Positions 42,113 to 50,797 of a stretch of 64,000 nucleotides of DNA are shown here, one piece after another (the first letter of the stretch is position 1; the number at the start of each line of letters is the position of its first letter). A model generated the notes under the pieces. That model saw only the letters and a list, made by a program, of their open reading frames with translations. It did no database searches and was not told where the DNA came from. Made by a program: the position numbers and the translations under genes. The DNA is from Sutcliffiella horikoshii (GTDB lineage: Bacteria; Bacillota; Bacilli; Bacillales; Bacillaceae_I), in NCBI RefSeq assembly GCF_020524325.1, contig NZ_JAIVKY010000014.1, positions 1 to 64,000 on the forward strand, written 5' to 3'.

Positions 42113-44386
42113 TTACACAAGCTTTTGAAGCAGAGAAAGTGCCAATTCTTTAGAGTCTTCATCAGGATAATCTGCACCTATGCATGAAGGACAACCAGAG
42201 CGACATGGGCAGTTTCCTATTAGGTCACCCGCTCTAGTAAGCAGCTCGTCTATATAGTCATACGCTTTTTCACTTAAGCCGACTCCTCCAGGATAGCGGT
42301 CATAAAAATAAACCACTGGCTTCTCATCGTGAGTTGATTTGACTTGAGGGACTACTTGCATATCCATTGGTTCACACATTAATAACAGCGGAGTTACGTG
42401 TTTCAAGGCATGAGCGATGCCCAATAGACTCTTTTCTAAGTCATCACCTTTTAGACGCTCTGTAATCTCTTCTTCAAGCGTAATCCACGTGGCACTTGTT
42501 TGCAGCTCTTCTTCCGGCAGGTAAATCGGTCCTGAACCGATATTTTCATGAGTTTCAAATTTTATCTTTTTGAAAATAGTGGCCATTGCACGCACTGATA
42601 CATCACCAAAGGAAATCGTGCCTGCTTGATAACCGGTCTGTTTGTCCACCTCAAGAACATCCAGGGATACAGCAAGATTGGCATCGGTGAAGTAATCGAC
42701 ATTAACCTCTCTTACAAATGCTTTCTTCTCTTCCCAATCCAGTTTTTCTACTTGATATTGAACTCCCTGGTGCAAGTAGATCGCTTCATCATGAAGCAGC
42801 GTCATCGAACTGAAACGGTCCATTTCTCCAATCACCTTGTTAGCAGGTTCTGATGATTGGTCAATGATAATCACATTTTCCTGAGAGGCTGAACGCAAAC
42901 TGATGTTATGTGCAGGAAAGGCATCGTTCATCCAGTGCCATTTTCCTCCGTTTTCGTGAAGTACTCTTTCTTCTGTCAAATAATCTAAAATATCCTCCAG
43001 TTCCACTCCATCAAACGTATCTCCTTCTTTAAATGGCAGCTCATACGCAGCACACTTTATATGATCGACAAGTATGACAAGATTGTTCGGATTGATTCTG
43101 GCTGATTCTGGATTGCTTTTAAGAAAAAACTCCGGATGTTGTATGACATACTGATCTAACGGATTGGAGCTCGCCACCATGACGATCACCGCTTCCCCCT
43201 GCCTGCGTCCTGCACGGCCCGCCTGTTGCCAAGCACTTGCAATCGTTCCAGGATATCCTGTCATGATACATACCTGTAATTGGCCAATATCCACACCAAG
43301 TTCGAGGGCGTTTGTACTAACTACACCATATATCTCACCGTTTCTTAAGCCTTTTTCAATCGCTCGTCGTTGAGTTGGAAGGTATCCGCCCCTGTACCCT
43401 TGGATGGACTTTTCACCAAGTTGATTTTTAACCAACTCTTTAAGGTATGTTAGCAATATTTCTACTCGTACCCTGCTTTTGGCAAAAACGATGGTTTGAA
43501 TCTTCTCTTGGAGAAACTCTGCCGCAAGCTTTCTTACCTCTAGCGTTGCGCTTCTCCTGATATTCAGCGGTTTGTTTACGATTGGAGGATTATAAAAGAC
43601 GATGTGCTTTTTACTGGATGGAGCTCCGTTATTATTGATTAATTCAAAAGACTCTCCAGTAAGCTGCTGAGCGAGTTCTTTCGGATTCGCTATTGTTGCC
43701 GATGTACAAATGAATGTAGGGTTGCTACCGTAAAACTTACAGATACGTTTTAACCTTCTTATCACATTAGCTACATGGCTTCCAAACACACCTCTGTACG
43801 TATGCAATTCATCTATTACGATATATTCCAGATTCTCGAAAAGAGAGACCCATTTCGTATGGTGTGGAAGGATGGCAGAATGAAGCATATCTGGATTTGT
43901 AATAACTACATGCCCTGCTTTTCTTACTTTTTGTCTAATAGTAGGAGCCGTGTCACCATCATATGTATAACTGTTGATTGGCACACCCATTTGTGTAATA
44001 ATTTCATTCAATTCACTCTTTTGATCTTGCGCAAGTGCTTTTGTCGGGAACAAGTATAGAGCCCGTGCATCATTGTTTTTCACGATTTTCTGAAGGACCG
44101 GCAAGTTATAACATAATGTTTTTCCTGATGCTGTCGGAGTGACGGCGACAAAATGCTTTTTATCGGTTGCAGCCTCAAACGCCGCTGCTTGATGCGTATA
44201 TAAAGAGTTGATTCCTCTTTCGGTTAGGGACTTCAACAAACGTTCATCTATTTGTGTAGGAAACGGAACAGTTTGCGCTTCTTTTGGTTGGACTGTTTCC
44301 CAATGTACGATATTTTTTGCTATTGATTCCTCACTTTTCATCCAATCAATCACTTCATATATGGTTTTTCTCCATTTCATTACCAT
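42113..44386 (-). CDS. mrfA: MrfA (YprA), DEAD/DEAH-box DNA helicase
   Basis: The 757-residue SF2 helicase matches YprA/MrfA, a 3'-5' helicase for a UvrABC-independent repair of mitomycin C lesions. Walker A is TPTASGKTLCYN near 77-88, motif II VIDELHTYRG, motif VI QQAGRAGRRQGEAV. The C-terminal zinc site GNCPCRSGCPSCIGADYP has four cysteines. Start follows GAGGTGAATGG. Operon with mrfB. Confidence 0.95.
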   Translation of the reverse strand: MVMKWRKTIYEVIDWMKSEESIAKNIVHWETVQPKEAQTVPFPTQIDERLLKSLTERGINSLYTHQAAAFEAATDKKHFVAVTPTASGKTLCYNLPVLQKIVKNNDARALYLFPTKALAQDQKSELNEIITQMGVPINSYTYDGDTAPTIRQKVRKAGHVVITNPDMLHSAILPHHTKWVSLFENLEYIVIDELHTYRGVFGSHVANVIRRLKRICKFYGSNPTFICTSATIANPKELAQQLTGESFELINNNGAPSSKKHIVFYNPPIVNKPLNIRRSATLEVRKLAAEFLQEKIQTIVFAKSRVRVEILLTYLKELVKNQLGEKSIQGYRGGYLPTQRRAIEKGLRNGEIYGVVSTNALELGVDIGQLQVCIMTGYPGTIASAWQQAGRAGRRQGEAVIVMVASSNPLDQYVIQHPEFFLKSNPESARINPNNLVILVDHIKCAAYELPFKEGDTFDGVELEDILDYLTEERVLHENGGKWHWMNDAFPAHNISLRSASQENVIIIDQSSEPANKVIGEMDRFSSMTLLHDEAIYLHQGVQYQVEKLDWEEKKAFVREVNVDYFTDANLAVSLDVLEVDKQTGYQAGTISFGDVSVRAMATIFKKIKFETHENIGSGPIYLPEEELQTSATWITLEEEITERLKGDDLEKSLLGIAHALKHVTPLLLMCEPMDMQVVPQVKSTHDEKPVVYFYDRYPGGVGLSEKAYDYIDELLTRAGDLIGNCPCRSGCPSCIGADYPDEDSKELALSLLQKLV

Positions 44387-44448
44387 TCACCTCATTATCT
44401 ACTCTCTATTTTAGCGAATAAGCGTTCGGTTCGTAAAGTCCAAAAAGA

Positions 44449-44483
44449 AAAACCAAGCACACGTAAGGCACTTGGTTTCTTTT
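44449..44483 (-). terminator. Terminator of the ydjO-like gene
   Basis: On the minus strand AAACCAAG pairs with CTTGGTTT across a 14-base loop, followed by TTCTTTTTG. Confidence 0.7.
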
Positions 44484-44491
44484 GACTATAT

Positions 44492-44704
44492 TTACATCTT
44501 CTGATTTTGACTGTAGTTATTGATGACTGCTAGCACTTTGGTGGATTGTGTCATGCTGCTGTGGCATAAAGGACATGTTGGGGTGTCACTTTCGCTGTTC
44601 TTGAAGTTATCTCTCATCCAACCGTTGCAATCCTCTGATTCACAAACCCATACTTTCGTTTCCTCGGTAACGATTTCTTCTACTTCTCTTCTTCCAAAAG
44701 CCAT
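44492..44704 (-). CDS. ydjO: YdjO-type small zinc-ribbon protein
   Basis: The 70-residue protein has VWVCESEDCNGWMRDNF and TPTCPLCHSSM, giving a C-x4-C ... C-x2-C metal site. It matches the YdjO family, listed as cold-inducible. The role is unknown; it may bind nucleic acid. GGAGAG precedes the ATG and a terminator separates it from mrfA. The stretch 44705-44959 upstream holds no gene I can support. Confidence 0.85.
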   Translation of the reverse strand: MAFGRREVEEIVTEETKVWVCESEDCNGWMRDNFKNSESDTPTCPLCHSSMTQSTKVLAVINNYSQNQKM

Positions 44705-44959
44705 AGTACCACTCTCCTATCTTTTGAGGTGGGGCGCAGTTTATCCTCACTAATATACTCTTAGTATGCCAATATACGAGGAAAAAATAAGAAAAAAATA
44801 AAAAAAGCATCCTCGTCATACAATCTCTTCCAATAAATTATAACATATATCTAGTAAAAAAGCATGCTTCAGTCCATTTTATTCACAAAACGATTTAACC
44901 ATTTTATACTCGTTTTTGCGACAATTTGCGGAACATTTTTGGATCATGCATAGATTTTT

Positions 44960-46501
44960 TTATCTTAAGGAACCAGATTGCTTCCATCTTTTAAAGAACA
45001 AGCCAAAGTAAATAAGGACAATTGCCAACAGTACACCAAAACCTACGTCTTGCCACAAAGATTGGGTGTCAAGAGAAAAGAGGTCTTGCAATCTCTTCGG
45101 TACAATTCTTTGAATATACGAAATCTGAAGAGAACCTACGATGACATAAATCAAAGCAATTGCCAAGAGGATAACACCGTCAATAAGTCCTTTTACAAAG
45201 GTATATTGACTGCTTTTTCTATAAAAATGTGTTCTAGAGAAATACAGTAGAAGCATCGCAACAAGGAAGAGAACCGCTTCCCACAAATGGAATCCTTTTG
45301 AGAAGCTAACTAACGTTCCGAAAACAAGAATGAAAAATGTAAAATAATACGCTCTTTTCACCTTATCTTCAATGGCTCTTGCCAAAACAAGTAAAGTGAT
45401 ACCGATAGTAATAGAAAACTGTTGGGAGACTTGCATCATTTCCATGGATAAGAATTCATTGGCAATGGTAATTTTGCGGACGATAACAGGAATGACCGGA
45501 AATAAGACCAATAATACTCCCACTATAAGTACCCAAATGGAAAGAATTCGATGGCATAGTATCGACCAAGAGTGCTTTTCTGGAAGTAGTGACTTCCATG
45601 CTTTCTCCTTGAACATGAAAGTGAAAAAAATAACCGAACTTATGAGAAAAGGGACAACATAATACACTAACCTATACAAAAGAAGCAGTGCTACTAGTTT
45701 CTCCTCATACACTCCAAAAGAAGCAAATCCGACTAGAATAACAAAATCAAATGCACCCACCCCACCTGGCACTGTGCTTAATACACCTGCAATGGCTGCC
45801 ATAAAGAATATGGTAAAAGTAATGAGTACTGGGACGTCTAAATGTAACAAAACGGAAGTCTGCCAAAACACGATTCCTGCAAAAAACCATTCTATAATAG
45901 AAACGCCTATCAGGGTAAACTGTTGTCTTGTATACAAGCTTCTCGTAAAATGGCTTGCAAAAAATATAAAAAATATATACCCACTCATGACAAGCAGAGG
46001 CAGTTTCAAAATGGGATAGTTTAAAAGTAAAGTGGGATCTGACCATTCATACATGACAATCCACCAAGCAAATATAGAAAGTCCGCAGAGCATATAGGGA
46101 AGAATTATGGTCACACTCTTTAGGAGTAAAGGGAAGTTCCCTGCATATTTGCGATAGTATAACGTTCTCAATCCTACCCCAGCAAACCCACCAAATCCCA
46201 TGAAATTCGCAAAGGAATTAGATGAGAATCCATAAATCGCAAGTTTTCTTGCAGGTATTTGCACTTTTAATCCCCTAGAAATGAATAGATCGTAAAATAT
46301 CATGGTAGAAACGGCCAAAACACCTAGTATTATTAGCCAAGAAAATGAAATAAATCCAATGTCCCCGATTTTCTCCATTACAAGGGTCATGTTGATGGAT
46401 TGAATCTGTTTTTTCCCTTCAATATATAAAACGATTAAGATCGATAATGGAAAGACAACCTTTATTACTTTTAAAAAATATGTATTTTTTAATAACTGCA
46501 T
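44960..46501 (-). CDS. MprF-type flippase domain protein (no synthase domain)
   Basis: The 513-residue protein aligns with the N-terminal flippase half of MprF (LPG_synthase_TM): about 13-14 hydrophobic segments and the conserved FSSNSFANFMGFGGFAGVGL and STVPGGVGAFDFVILVGF blocks. B. subtilis MprF is about 856 residues, with a C-terminal DUF2156 lysyl-transferase; here the reading stops (SLR) where that domain would start. It may flip a lipid made elsewhere. It is monocistronic and divergent from Hsp20. Confidence 0.85.
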   Translation of the reverse strand: MQLLKNTYFLKVIKVVFPLSILIVLYIEGKKQIQSINMTLVMEKIGDIGFISFSWLIILGVLAVSTMIFYDLFISRGLKVQIPARKLAIYGFSSNSFANFMGFGGFAGVGLRTLYYRKYAGNFPLLLKSVTIILPYMLCGLSIFAWWIVMYEWSDPTLLLNYPILKLPLLVMSGYIFFIFFASHFTRSLYTRQQFTLIGVSIIEWFFAGIVFWQTSVLLHLDVPVLITFTIFFMAAIAGVLSTVPGGVGAFDFVILVGFASFGVYEEKLVALLLLYRLVYYVVPFLISSVIFFTFMFKEKAWKSLLPEKHSWSILCHRILSIWVLIVGVLLVLFPVIPVIVRKITIANEFLSMEMMQVSQQFSITIGITLLVLARAIEDKVKRAYYFTFFILVFGTLVSFSKGFHLWEAVLFLVAMLLLYFSRTHFYRKSSQYTFVKGLIDGVILLAIALIYVIVGSLQISYIQRIVPKRLQDLFSLDTQSLWQDVGFGVLLAIVLIYFGLFFKRWKQSGSLR

Positions 46502-46656
46502 AACAAACTTCCTTTATATACTTCTTAGTTCCAAAAATATCATAGATTGTACGCGCTTACCATGAAAATATTGTCGTTTTCTCCTTCACTAAATTTGTAA
46601 CCCATGTAAGCTGGGTTCAATATAGTAATGATAAAGAGCAAGAAAGGAGAATTTCC

Positions 46657-47121
46657 ATGAAAGACAATAAGGATAATCTTCCTCAGAATAGGCCTTCACA
46701 AAACAATCTTATGACTTCCATTGATGCATTTTTCAGCAGCTCACCGATAAAAGGAATGCTTCAGCAAATGGATAATTTTTTTGGCCATGCATTTACAGAA
46801 GCTTCATTGCCAGTGGAAACACAAGAAACAACAGGAGAGTTTATCGTCATTTGTAAACTTCCGGGAATTAAAAAAGAACAAATTACAATAGAGACCTTTG
46901 ATCGATACTTAACCATCGGAGTCAAAAATGAAGAGCAGCTTGAAACCATTGATGAAACAACTTCTTTTATCAGCAACAGTTATTCTATGAAGCAGCAAAA
47001 ACGGACCATACCCGTTCCACCTTATGTAAAATTAAATGCCCTTCAAGCAAATTACCGAGACGGCCTACTCCAAATCCGCATACCAAAGAAAAACATCAAA
47101 CAAATTAAGATTGATGACTGA
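46657..47121 (+). CDS. Hsp20 family small heat-shock protein
   Basis: The 154-residue protein has an alpha-crystallin domain of about 90 residues beginning at the VETQETTGEFIVICKLPGIKK block and closing with the YRDGLLQIRIPKK motif typical of Hsp20. It is an ATP-independent holdase. The N-terminal 40 residues are Asn/Gln/Ser-rich. GAAAGGAG precedes the ATG. An AACCCA/TGGGTT inverted repeat at 46599-46617 lies upstream and could be an operator or hairpin. Confidence 0.92.
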   Translation: MKDNKDNLPQNRPSQNNLMTSIDAFFSSSPIKGMLQQMDNFFGHAFTEASLPVETQETTGEFIVICKLPGIKKEQITIETFDRYLTIGVKNEEQLETIDETTSFISNSYSMKQQKRTIPVPPYVKLNALQANYRDGLLQIRIPKKNIKQIKIDD

Positions 47122-47182
47122 AAAAATCAGAAAAACTGCCCTGTCCTATTAAATATTAAAACTTAGTTTTTTGGTAATCGCC

Positions 47183-47521
47183 GCTGTTCCTTTCCGCAAA
47201 TGGCTTAGCTTTCCGCGGGACGGTGCTTGAGCCTCCTCACAACGCTTCAGGGGTCTCAACCTACCGTTACTCCCCCACTGGAGTCTCCGCCATTTGCTCC
47301 AATCCACAGCTAGAAGTTTCTAGAACGAAAGGTTACATTTATTTGCAACTATTTTGTTTAGGGGCCATTTATAAAACCCTATGTGATTAGAGTCATCTTG
47401 TTGATTGCCGTGGAAGTTGCGCAGACTCCTATGGGAGGAAGGGACAGGGAAGACCCCGCAACGAAGTGAGGATGCTTCCGGACTGCCCATGGAAAGCGAA
47501 GCAACTGGAATGGCAATCAAC
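47183..47521 (+). repeat. Composite intergenic element, copy 3 (339 bp)
   Basis: Left arm 47183-47310, an 89-bp spacer and right arm 47400-47521. Order and orientation match copy 1 at 11830. The right arm is diverged, with GTGGAAGTTGCGCAGACTCC in place of the usual GGCGCGCAGACGCC, but the paired arm CCAT/AGCAACTGG changed to match, keeping pairing. Fills the gap between Hsp20 and the 50-aa gene. Confidence 0.88.
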
Positions 47522-47551
47522 AGTTAAATGCAATTTTTGATATTCTTAAAA

Positions 47552-47590
47552 ACACCAAAAGCAGTCACCGCTGGAGTGACTGCTTTTGGT
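47552..47590 (-). terminator. Terminator of the 50-aa gene
   Basis: A 15-bp perfect stem (ACCAAAAGCAGTCAC with GTGACTGCTTTTGGT) over a 7-base loop; on the minus strand GTTTTTAAG follows. Confidence 0.9.
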
Positions 47591-47743
47591 TTAGTTTTTA
47601 TGGGATTTTGATCCGTACTTTGCATTCTCCTCAGGAGTAGAATCCATCTGGATGCTAGCCAACTCCTTTGATACCTCTTGTTGATGCTGATTAGACGGAT
47701 ATTTATTTTTACGTTCTCTATTATCATTTCTATTTGTCATCAT
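47591..47743 (-). CDS. Small hydrophilic protein, 50 aa
   Basis: The product starts MMTNRNDNRERKNKYPSNQH and continues QEVSKELASIQMD to a Lys/Ser/Asn tail. It is polar and likely disordered in the style of minor spore proteins. GGAGGCG lies just before the ATG and a perfect 15-bp terminator follows the stop, so it is a sound transcription unit. Family not identified. It is divergent from the 63-aa gene. Confidence 0.68.
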   Translation of the reverse strand: MMTNRNDNRERKNKYPSNQHQQEVSKELASIQMDSTPEENAKYGSKSHKN

Positions 47744-47878
47744 TACGCCTCCAAAAAATAAAATTCCCTACCTTTATAGCTTGGTTGGAATCATCAAATT
47801 TATGATTGGAAATAAAAGTCCAAATATAAACTACATAAATCCACATCCACCACACAAGATAACGACTAGGAGGTGTAA

Positions 47879-48070
47879 ATGATGAGCAAACAATATAAAA
47901 AAGTGTATGCAAGTCCATCCACTTCGCCATCACTTGTTATAAAAACGAACCTGGATAAAGAGCAAAAAGAAGAAAATCCATATTACAGCTCCTCCCTTAA
48001 CCACCAGGAAGAAGAAAAATTGGACAACTACTTCTTTGAACAAGATCCAAAAGGAGATTACCATAAGTAG
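47879..48070 (+). CDS. Small hydrophilic protein, 63 aa
   Basis: The product starts MMSKQYKKVYASPSTSPSLV and ends with an acidic, aromatic stretch (KLDNYFFEQDPKGDYHK). Polar, no membrane segment. TAGGAGGTG lies at good spacing before ATG-ATG and a hairpin terminator follows at 48074. I do not recognise the family; the setting among small spore-type genes suggests a sporulation role, as inference only. Confidence 0.65.
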   Translation: MMSKQYKKVYASPSTSPSLVIKTNLDKEQKEENPYYSSSLNHQEEEKLDNYFFEQDPKGDYHK

Positions 48071-48073
48071 TGT

Positions 48074-48101
48074 GGAGAGAGAACCTTCTCTCTCCTTTTT
48101 C
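48074..48101 (+). terminator. Terminator after the 63-aa gene
   Basis: GGAGAGAG pairs with CTCTCTCC over a short loop, followed by TTTTTC. Confidence 0.75.
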
Positions 48102-48122
48102 TACAAACCTGGAGGGATAAGA

Positions 48123-48629
48123 GTGAAAATGCGAGTGTTATCTAAAAAAGACGCAGAACAATTTCAACGACTTCGTCTAGAGTCATTAATAAAAGAACCC
48201 ACTTCCTTCGCTTCAAGTTATGAAGAAGAACAACACAGAACATATGATGATATAAAGACACGCATACCAGAGAATCAAGATTCCTTTATTTATGGTGCAT
48301 TTGTAGAAGAAATTCTTGTTGGGATGACCGGTTTTCAACGTGAGGACAAAATTAAGTTCAAACATAAAGGTTTTATCTGGGGCGTATATATCACTGAAGA
48401 ATATAGAGGAAAAGGATATAGCAAACAGCTGCTTGAGAACACCCTAACAAAGGCGAAAAACATACAAGGATTAAAGCAAATTCAATTAACGGTGGCCGCA
48501 ACTAATAACTCTGCAAAAAAATTGTATGAAAGCTATGGATTTGAAACTTTTGGGTATGAGAAAGGTGCTTTATATGTAGATGGCTTTTATTTAGATGAAG
48601 AGCACATGGTTTTACATATATCAAAATAA
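48123..48629 (+). CDS. GNAT family N-acetyltransferase
   Basis: The 168-residue enzyme has the acetyl-CoA motif GVYITEEYRGKGYSKQLLEN and the motif-B block IQLTVAATNNSAKKLYESYGF. Substrate unknown. GTG 48123 is the likely start, six bases after GGAGGG; a longer reading from 48036 would overlap the previous gene and its terminator. It ends at a shared terminator with yppG. Confidence 0.92.
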   Translation: MKMRVLSKKDAEQFQRLRLESLIKEPTSFASSYEEEQHRTYDDIKTRIPENQDSFIYGAFVEEILVGMTGFQREDKIKFKHKGFIWGVYITEEYRGKGYSKQLLENTLTKAKNIQGLKQIQLTVAATNNSAKKLYESYGFETFGYEKGALYVDGFYLDEEHMVLHISK

Positions 48630-48658
48630 GATGCCTTCAATAGGAAGGCATCTTTCTT
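48629..48658. terminator. Bidirectional terminator between GNAT and yppG
   Basis: GATGCCTTC pairs with GAAGGCATC over AATAG, with T and A tracts on the two sides; the genes are convergent. Confidence 0.85.
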
Positions 48659-49283
48659 ATGCTTTAAATGTGGCCGTAAGACCTTTAAACATATTGTTAA
48701 GTTGGTTCACCGTATTCATCATTTGACCTGCAGTGTCCATCATTTTTTTCATATCAACATTGCCGTCCTGCCCTTTAAACTGATTCATAAAGGAATTCAC
48801 TTGAGATGTTTGAGGTTTCGCCGATTGTCCTTGTGTTGGATATGGATTCATAAATGGCATGCCCATTTGATTTGGCATAAAATTACCTGACGGCCCTACA
48901 CCCTGTTGTGGTATTCCTTGTTGTGGATAGCCGTTCTGACCCATTCCACCAAACGGCATACCTTGAGCAAAAGTATTCTGTCCCATACCGCCCATCTGCA
49001 TTGTTTGCGGGAAAGCATTTTGACCCGTATTATTCATCATATTAAAAGGAAAAGCTGAATTTTGCATCCCACTTCCTGAAAACGGCATGGTATTCATATA
49101 GTCAGGAACCATCCCCTGTTGATTCATCCATCCTCCGTTCATTACCTGCTGTGGATACATTCCTTGCAGGGATCCGACGCCTGCATTAGGCAATAGATTA
49201 TTTAAAAAAGGAAGCTGACCTAACATATTCATATTCCTATTATGTGATAAATGTCTAGGCCTCGCATACATTCTCCTAAACAT
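48657..49283 (-). CDS. yppG: YppG-like Met/Gln/Gly-rich protein
   Basis: The 208-residue protein ends in the YppG family core: SQVNSFMNQFKGQDGNVDMK, then KMMDTAGQMMNTVNQLNNMFKGL. The central 110 residues are low-complexity, rich in Met, Gln, Gly, Asn and Pro (for example GGMGQNTFAQGMPFGGMGQN). B. subtilis YppG is shorter (about 125). The family is found in sporeformers and this composition is coat-like. Position next to yppF and yppE matches B. subtilis. Confidence 0.85.
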   Translation of the reverse strand: MFRRMYARPRHLSHNRNMNMLGQLPFLNNLLPNAGVGSLQGMYPQQVMNGGWMNQQGMVPDYMNTMPFSGSGMQNSAFPFNMMNNTGQNAFPQTMQMGGMGQNTFAQGMPFGGMGQNGYPQQGIPQQGVGPSGNFMPNQMGMPFMNPYPTQGQSAKPQTSQVNSFMNQFKGQDGNVDMKKMMDTAGQMMNTVNQLNNMFKGLTATFKA

Positions 49284-49487
49284 TCAAACCCCTCCTCTTT
49301 TCTAGCTATAAATAACGTATGAAAAAACATGGGAAAGGTGCCTATTCCACTTTGTTAAACGAGCTTTTATGAACTTGCCACAATACTCCAATTTTGTCCC
49401 AATTTGTCGGAAGTTTCATTTTTTCAAAAACAAGAAAAATTTATTTTGCATGCTATGATGGAATTAACTTCAAAGGGGGGGATTGGA

Positions 49488-49691
49488 TTGGTACTTGAAG
49501 AGTTGCGTCATAAATTTATAAGTTGTAAAACCTATGAGCCAATGGAGCATAATGAGTTAATGGACTTTGCCAGACAGCTGTACCTTAGAGGGGAATTAAC
49601 GATTGGTCAGTTCCGCAATCTTATTCGTGAACTCGAGTCAAAAGGTGCTGTTCCGCCAAATACATTTGAAGACATTCTAAAAGTAACATAA
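49488..49691 (+). CDS. yppF: YppF family protein
   Basis: The 67-residue protein has the YppF core LRHKFISCKTYEPMEHNELM, then RQLYLRGELTIGQFRNLIREL and a short tail. TTG 49488 is the likely start, six bases after a GGGGGGG tract; earlier in-frame starts from 49404 lie inside the promoter region. An extended -10 (TGCTATGAT, 49450-49458) lies just upstream. Function unknown. Confidence 0.8.
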   Translation: MVLEELRHKFISCKTYEPMEHNELMDFARQLYLRGELTIGQFRNLIRELESKGAVPPNTFEDILKVT

Positions 49692-49705
49692 TAAGCAGTA
49701 CTATA

Positions 49706-49733
49706 AGGAGACCTTAATAGGTCTCTTTTTTCA
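49706..49733 (+). terminator. yppF terminator
   Basis: GAGACCT pairs with AGGTCTC over TAAT, followed by TTTTTTC. Confidence 0.85.
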
Positions 49734-49751
49734 TAAGATATTTATAATACA

Positions 49752-50041
49752 GTTAATTTCCGTTTCAGGCGCTTCGCTTGCCCGCGGGCGTCTGCGCGCC
49801 TTCCACTCCAATTAATAAGGTATTTGCATTCACTATTCACTGTAAGGTTTTATTATACAACTAATGAGTTAACTTTTATAAAACATTACCGTGAAGTTCT
49901 TGTTGTTTCTAGCTGTTGATTGAAGCAAAAAGGCGGAGACTCCTGAGGGAGATAGCGCTAGGTGGAGACTCCACAGGCGTAGCCGAGGGAGGCTCCAGCA
50001 GCGCCCCTAGGAAAGCGAAGCCATTTGCGAAAACCAACAGC
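49752..50041 (-). repeat. Composite intergenic element, copy 4, inverted, with deleted arm
   Basis: In opposite orientation to copies 1-3: a B arm reduced to 65 bp at 49752-49816 (its two ends joined, the central about 60 bp missing), a spacer matching the reverse complement of the other spacers, and a full type A arm at 49913-50041. Lies between yppF and the 54-aa gene. Confidence 0.85.
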
Positions 50042-50187
50042 GGCGTTTAACCAATACTAAAGGTTTCACATTAATAGGACCAGGCAGGTACTGCCCAGTC
50101 TCATTTATAAGCCAATGCTCTAAAGATTTGCGTAATGAGAAGTGCGATTACGTGGAAAGCTATGAAAGAGAAAAAGGAGGGATATAG

Positions 50188-50352
50188 ATGAGTCGCGGAA
50201 AAAACTTTAACCATAAGAAAAAAGGCCACGAACCTACAATTGGTGCACAGCCAGCTGAAAAAAAGGTATTCGAAAAAGTGGAATATGCAATTGAACCTGT
50301 CGCCACTGCTGAAGAACGACCTGTAACAAACAAAGCTCAAAAAGATCGATAA
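50188..50352 (+). CDS. Small hydrophilic protein, 54 aa
   Basis: The product starts MSRGKNFNHKKKGHEPTIGA and ends with an Ala/Glu/Pro-rich stretch (YAIEPVATAEERPVTNKAQ). Lys-rich N-terminus, no membrane segment. AGGAGGG lies before the ATG and a terminator follows. I do not recognise the family. It is convergent with yppE. Confidence 0.62.
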   Translation: MSRGKNFNHKKKGHEPTIGAQPAEKKVFEKVEYAIEPVATAEERPVTNKAQKDR

Positions 50353-50354
50353 AA

Positions 50355-50390
50355 TGAAAAGCCTGATCTTCACTTGATCAGGCTTTTCAT
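50355..50390. terminator. Bidirectional terminator between the 54-aa gene and yppE
   Basis: AAAAGCCTGATC pairs with GATCAGGCTTTT over a 7-base loop. Confidence 0.88.
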
Positions 50391-50396
50391 ATAATT

Positions 50397-50759
50397 CTAC
50401 ATATTTTTGGAAATTGTATCATTCAATACATACCGAATGGACTGTATCATGCCTTTAAACCGCTTTTCACGTGTATCCGGATAAAAGCATTGTACTGCAA
50501 CCATATTTATATTTTCAACCGTGCTATCAATTTGTTGAACATGTATATATTTAGGTTTTTCTGACAGTATCCAGTTTTTAACCGTACTTTCCCATTGTTC
50601 GACAGTCGCAAATACTTCATCTGCATAGGGCTTAACTGTTAGAAAAAAATCAGGTTCTTGTTTACTAGCTTTAGCTTCCACAAAATTTTCTTCTATCCTG
50701 TCCAATTCCATTAAAATTTGTTTTGTTAATTCCCTTACACTATTATCATTGCCAGACAT
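50397..50759 (-). CDS. yppE: YppE family protein (DUF1798)
   Basis: The 120-residue helical protein matches YppE/DUF1798, a four-helix-bundle family of unknown role. WNESTVKNWI-like (QWESTVKNWILSEKPKYIHV) and VAVQCFYPDTREKRFKG are the conserved parts. The ATG at 50759 with GAGGTG upstream gives near-family length (123). Lies next to yppD, same strand. Confidence 0.88.
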   Translation of the reverse strand: MSGNDNSVRELTKQILMELDRIEENFVEAKASKQEPDFFLTVKPYADEVFATVEQWESTVKNWILSEKPKYIHVQQIDSTVENINMVAVQCFYPDTREKRFKGMIQSIRYVLNDTISKNM

Positions 50760-50797
50760 TTTTCGCTTCACCTCTAGCAATACATTACCATATCTTC

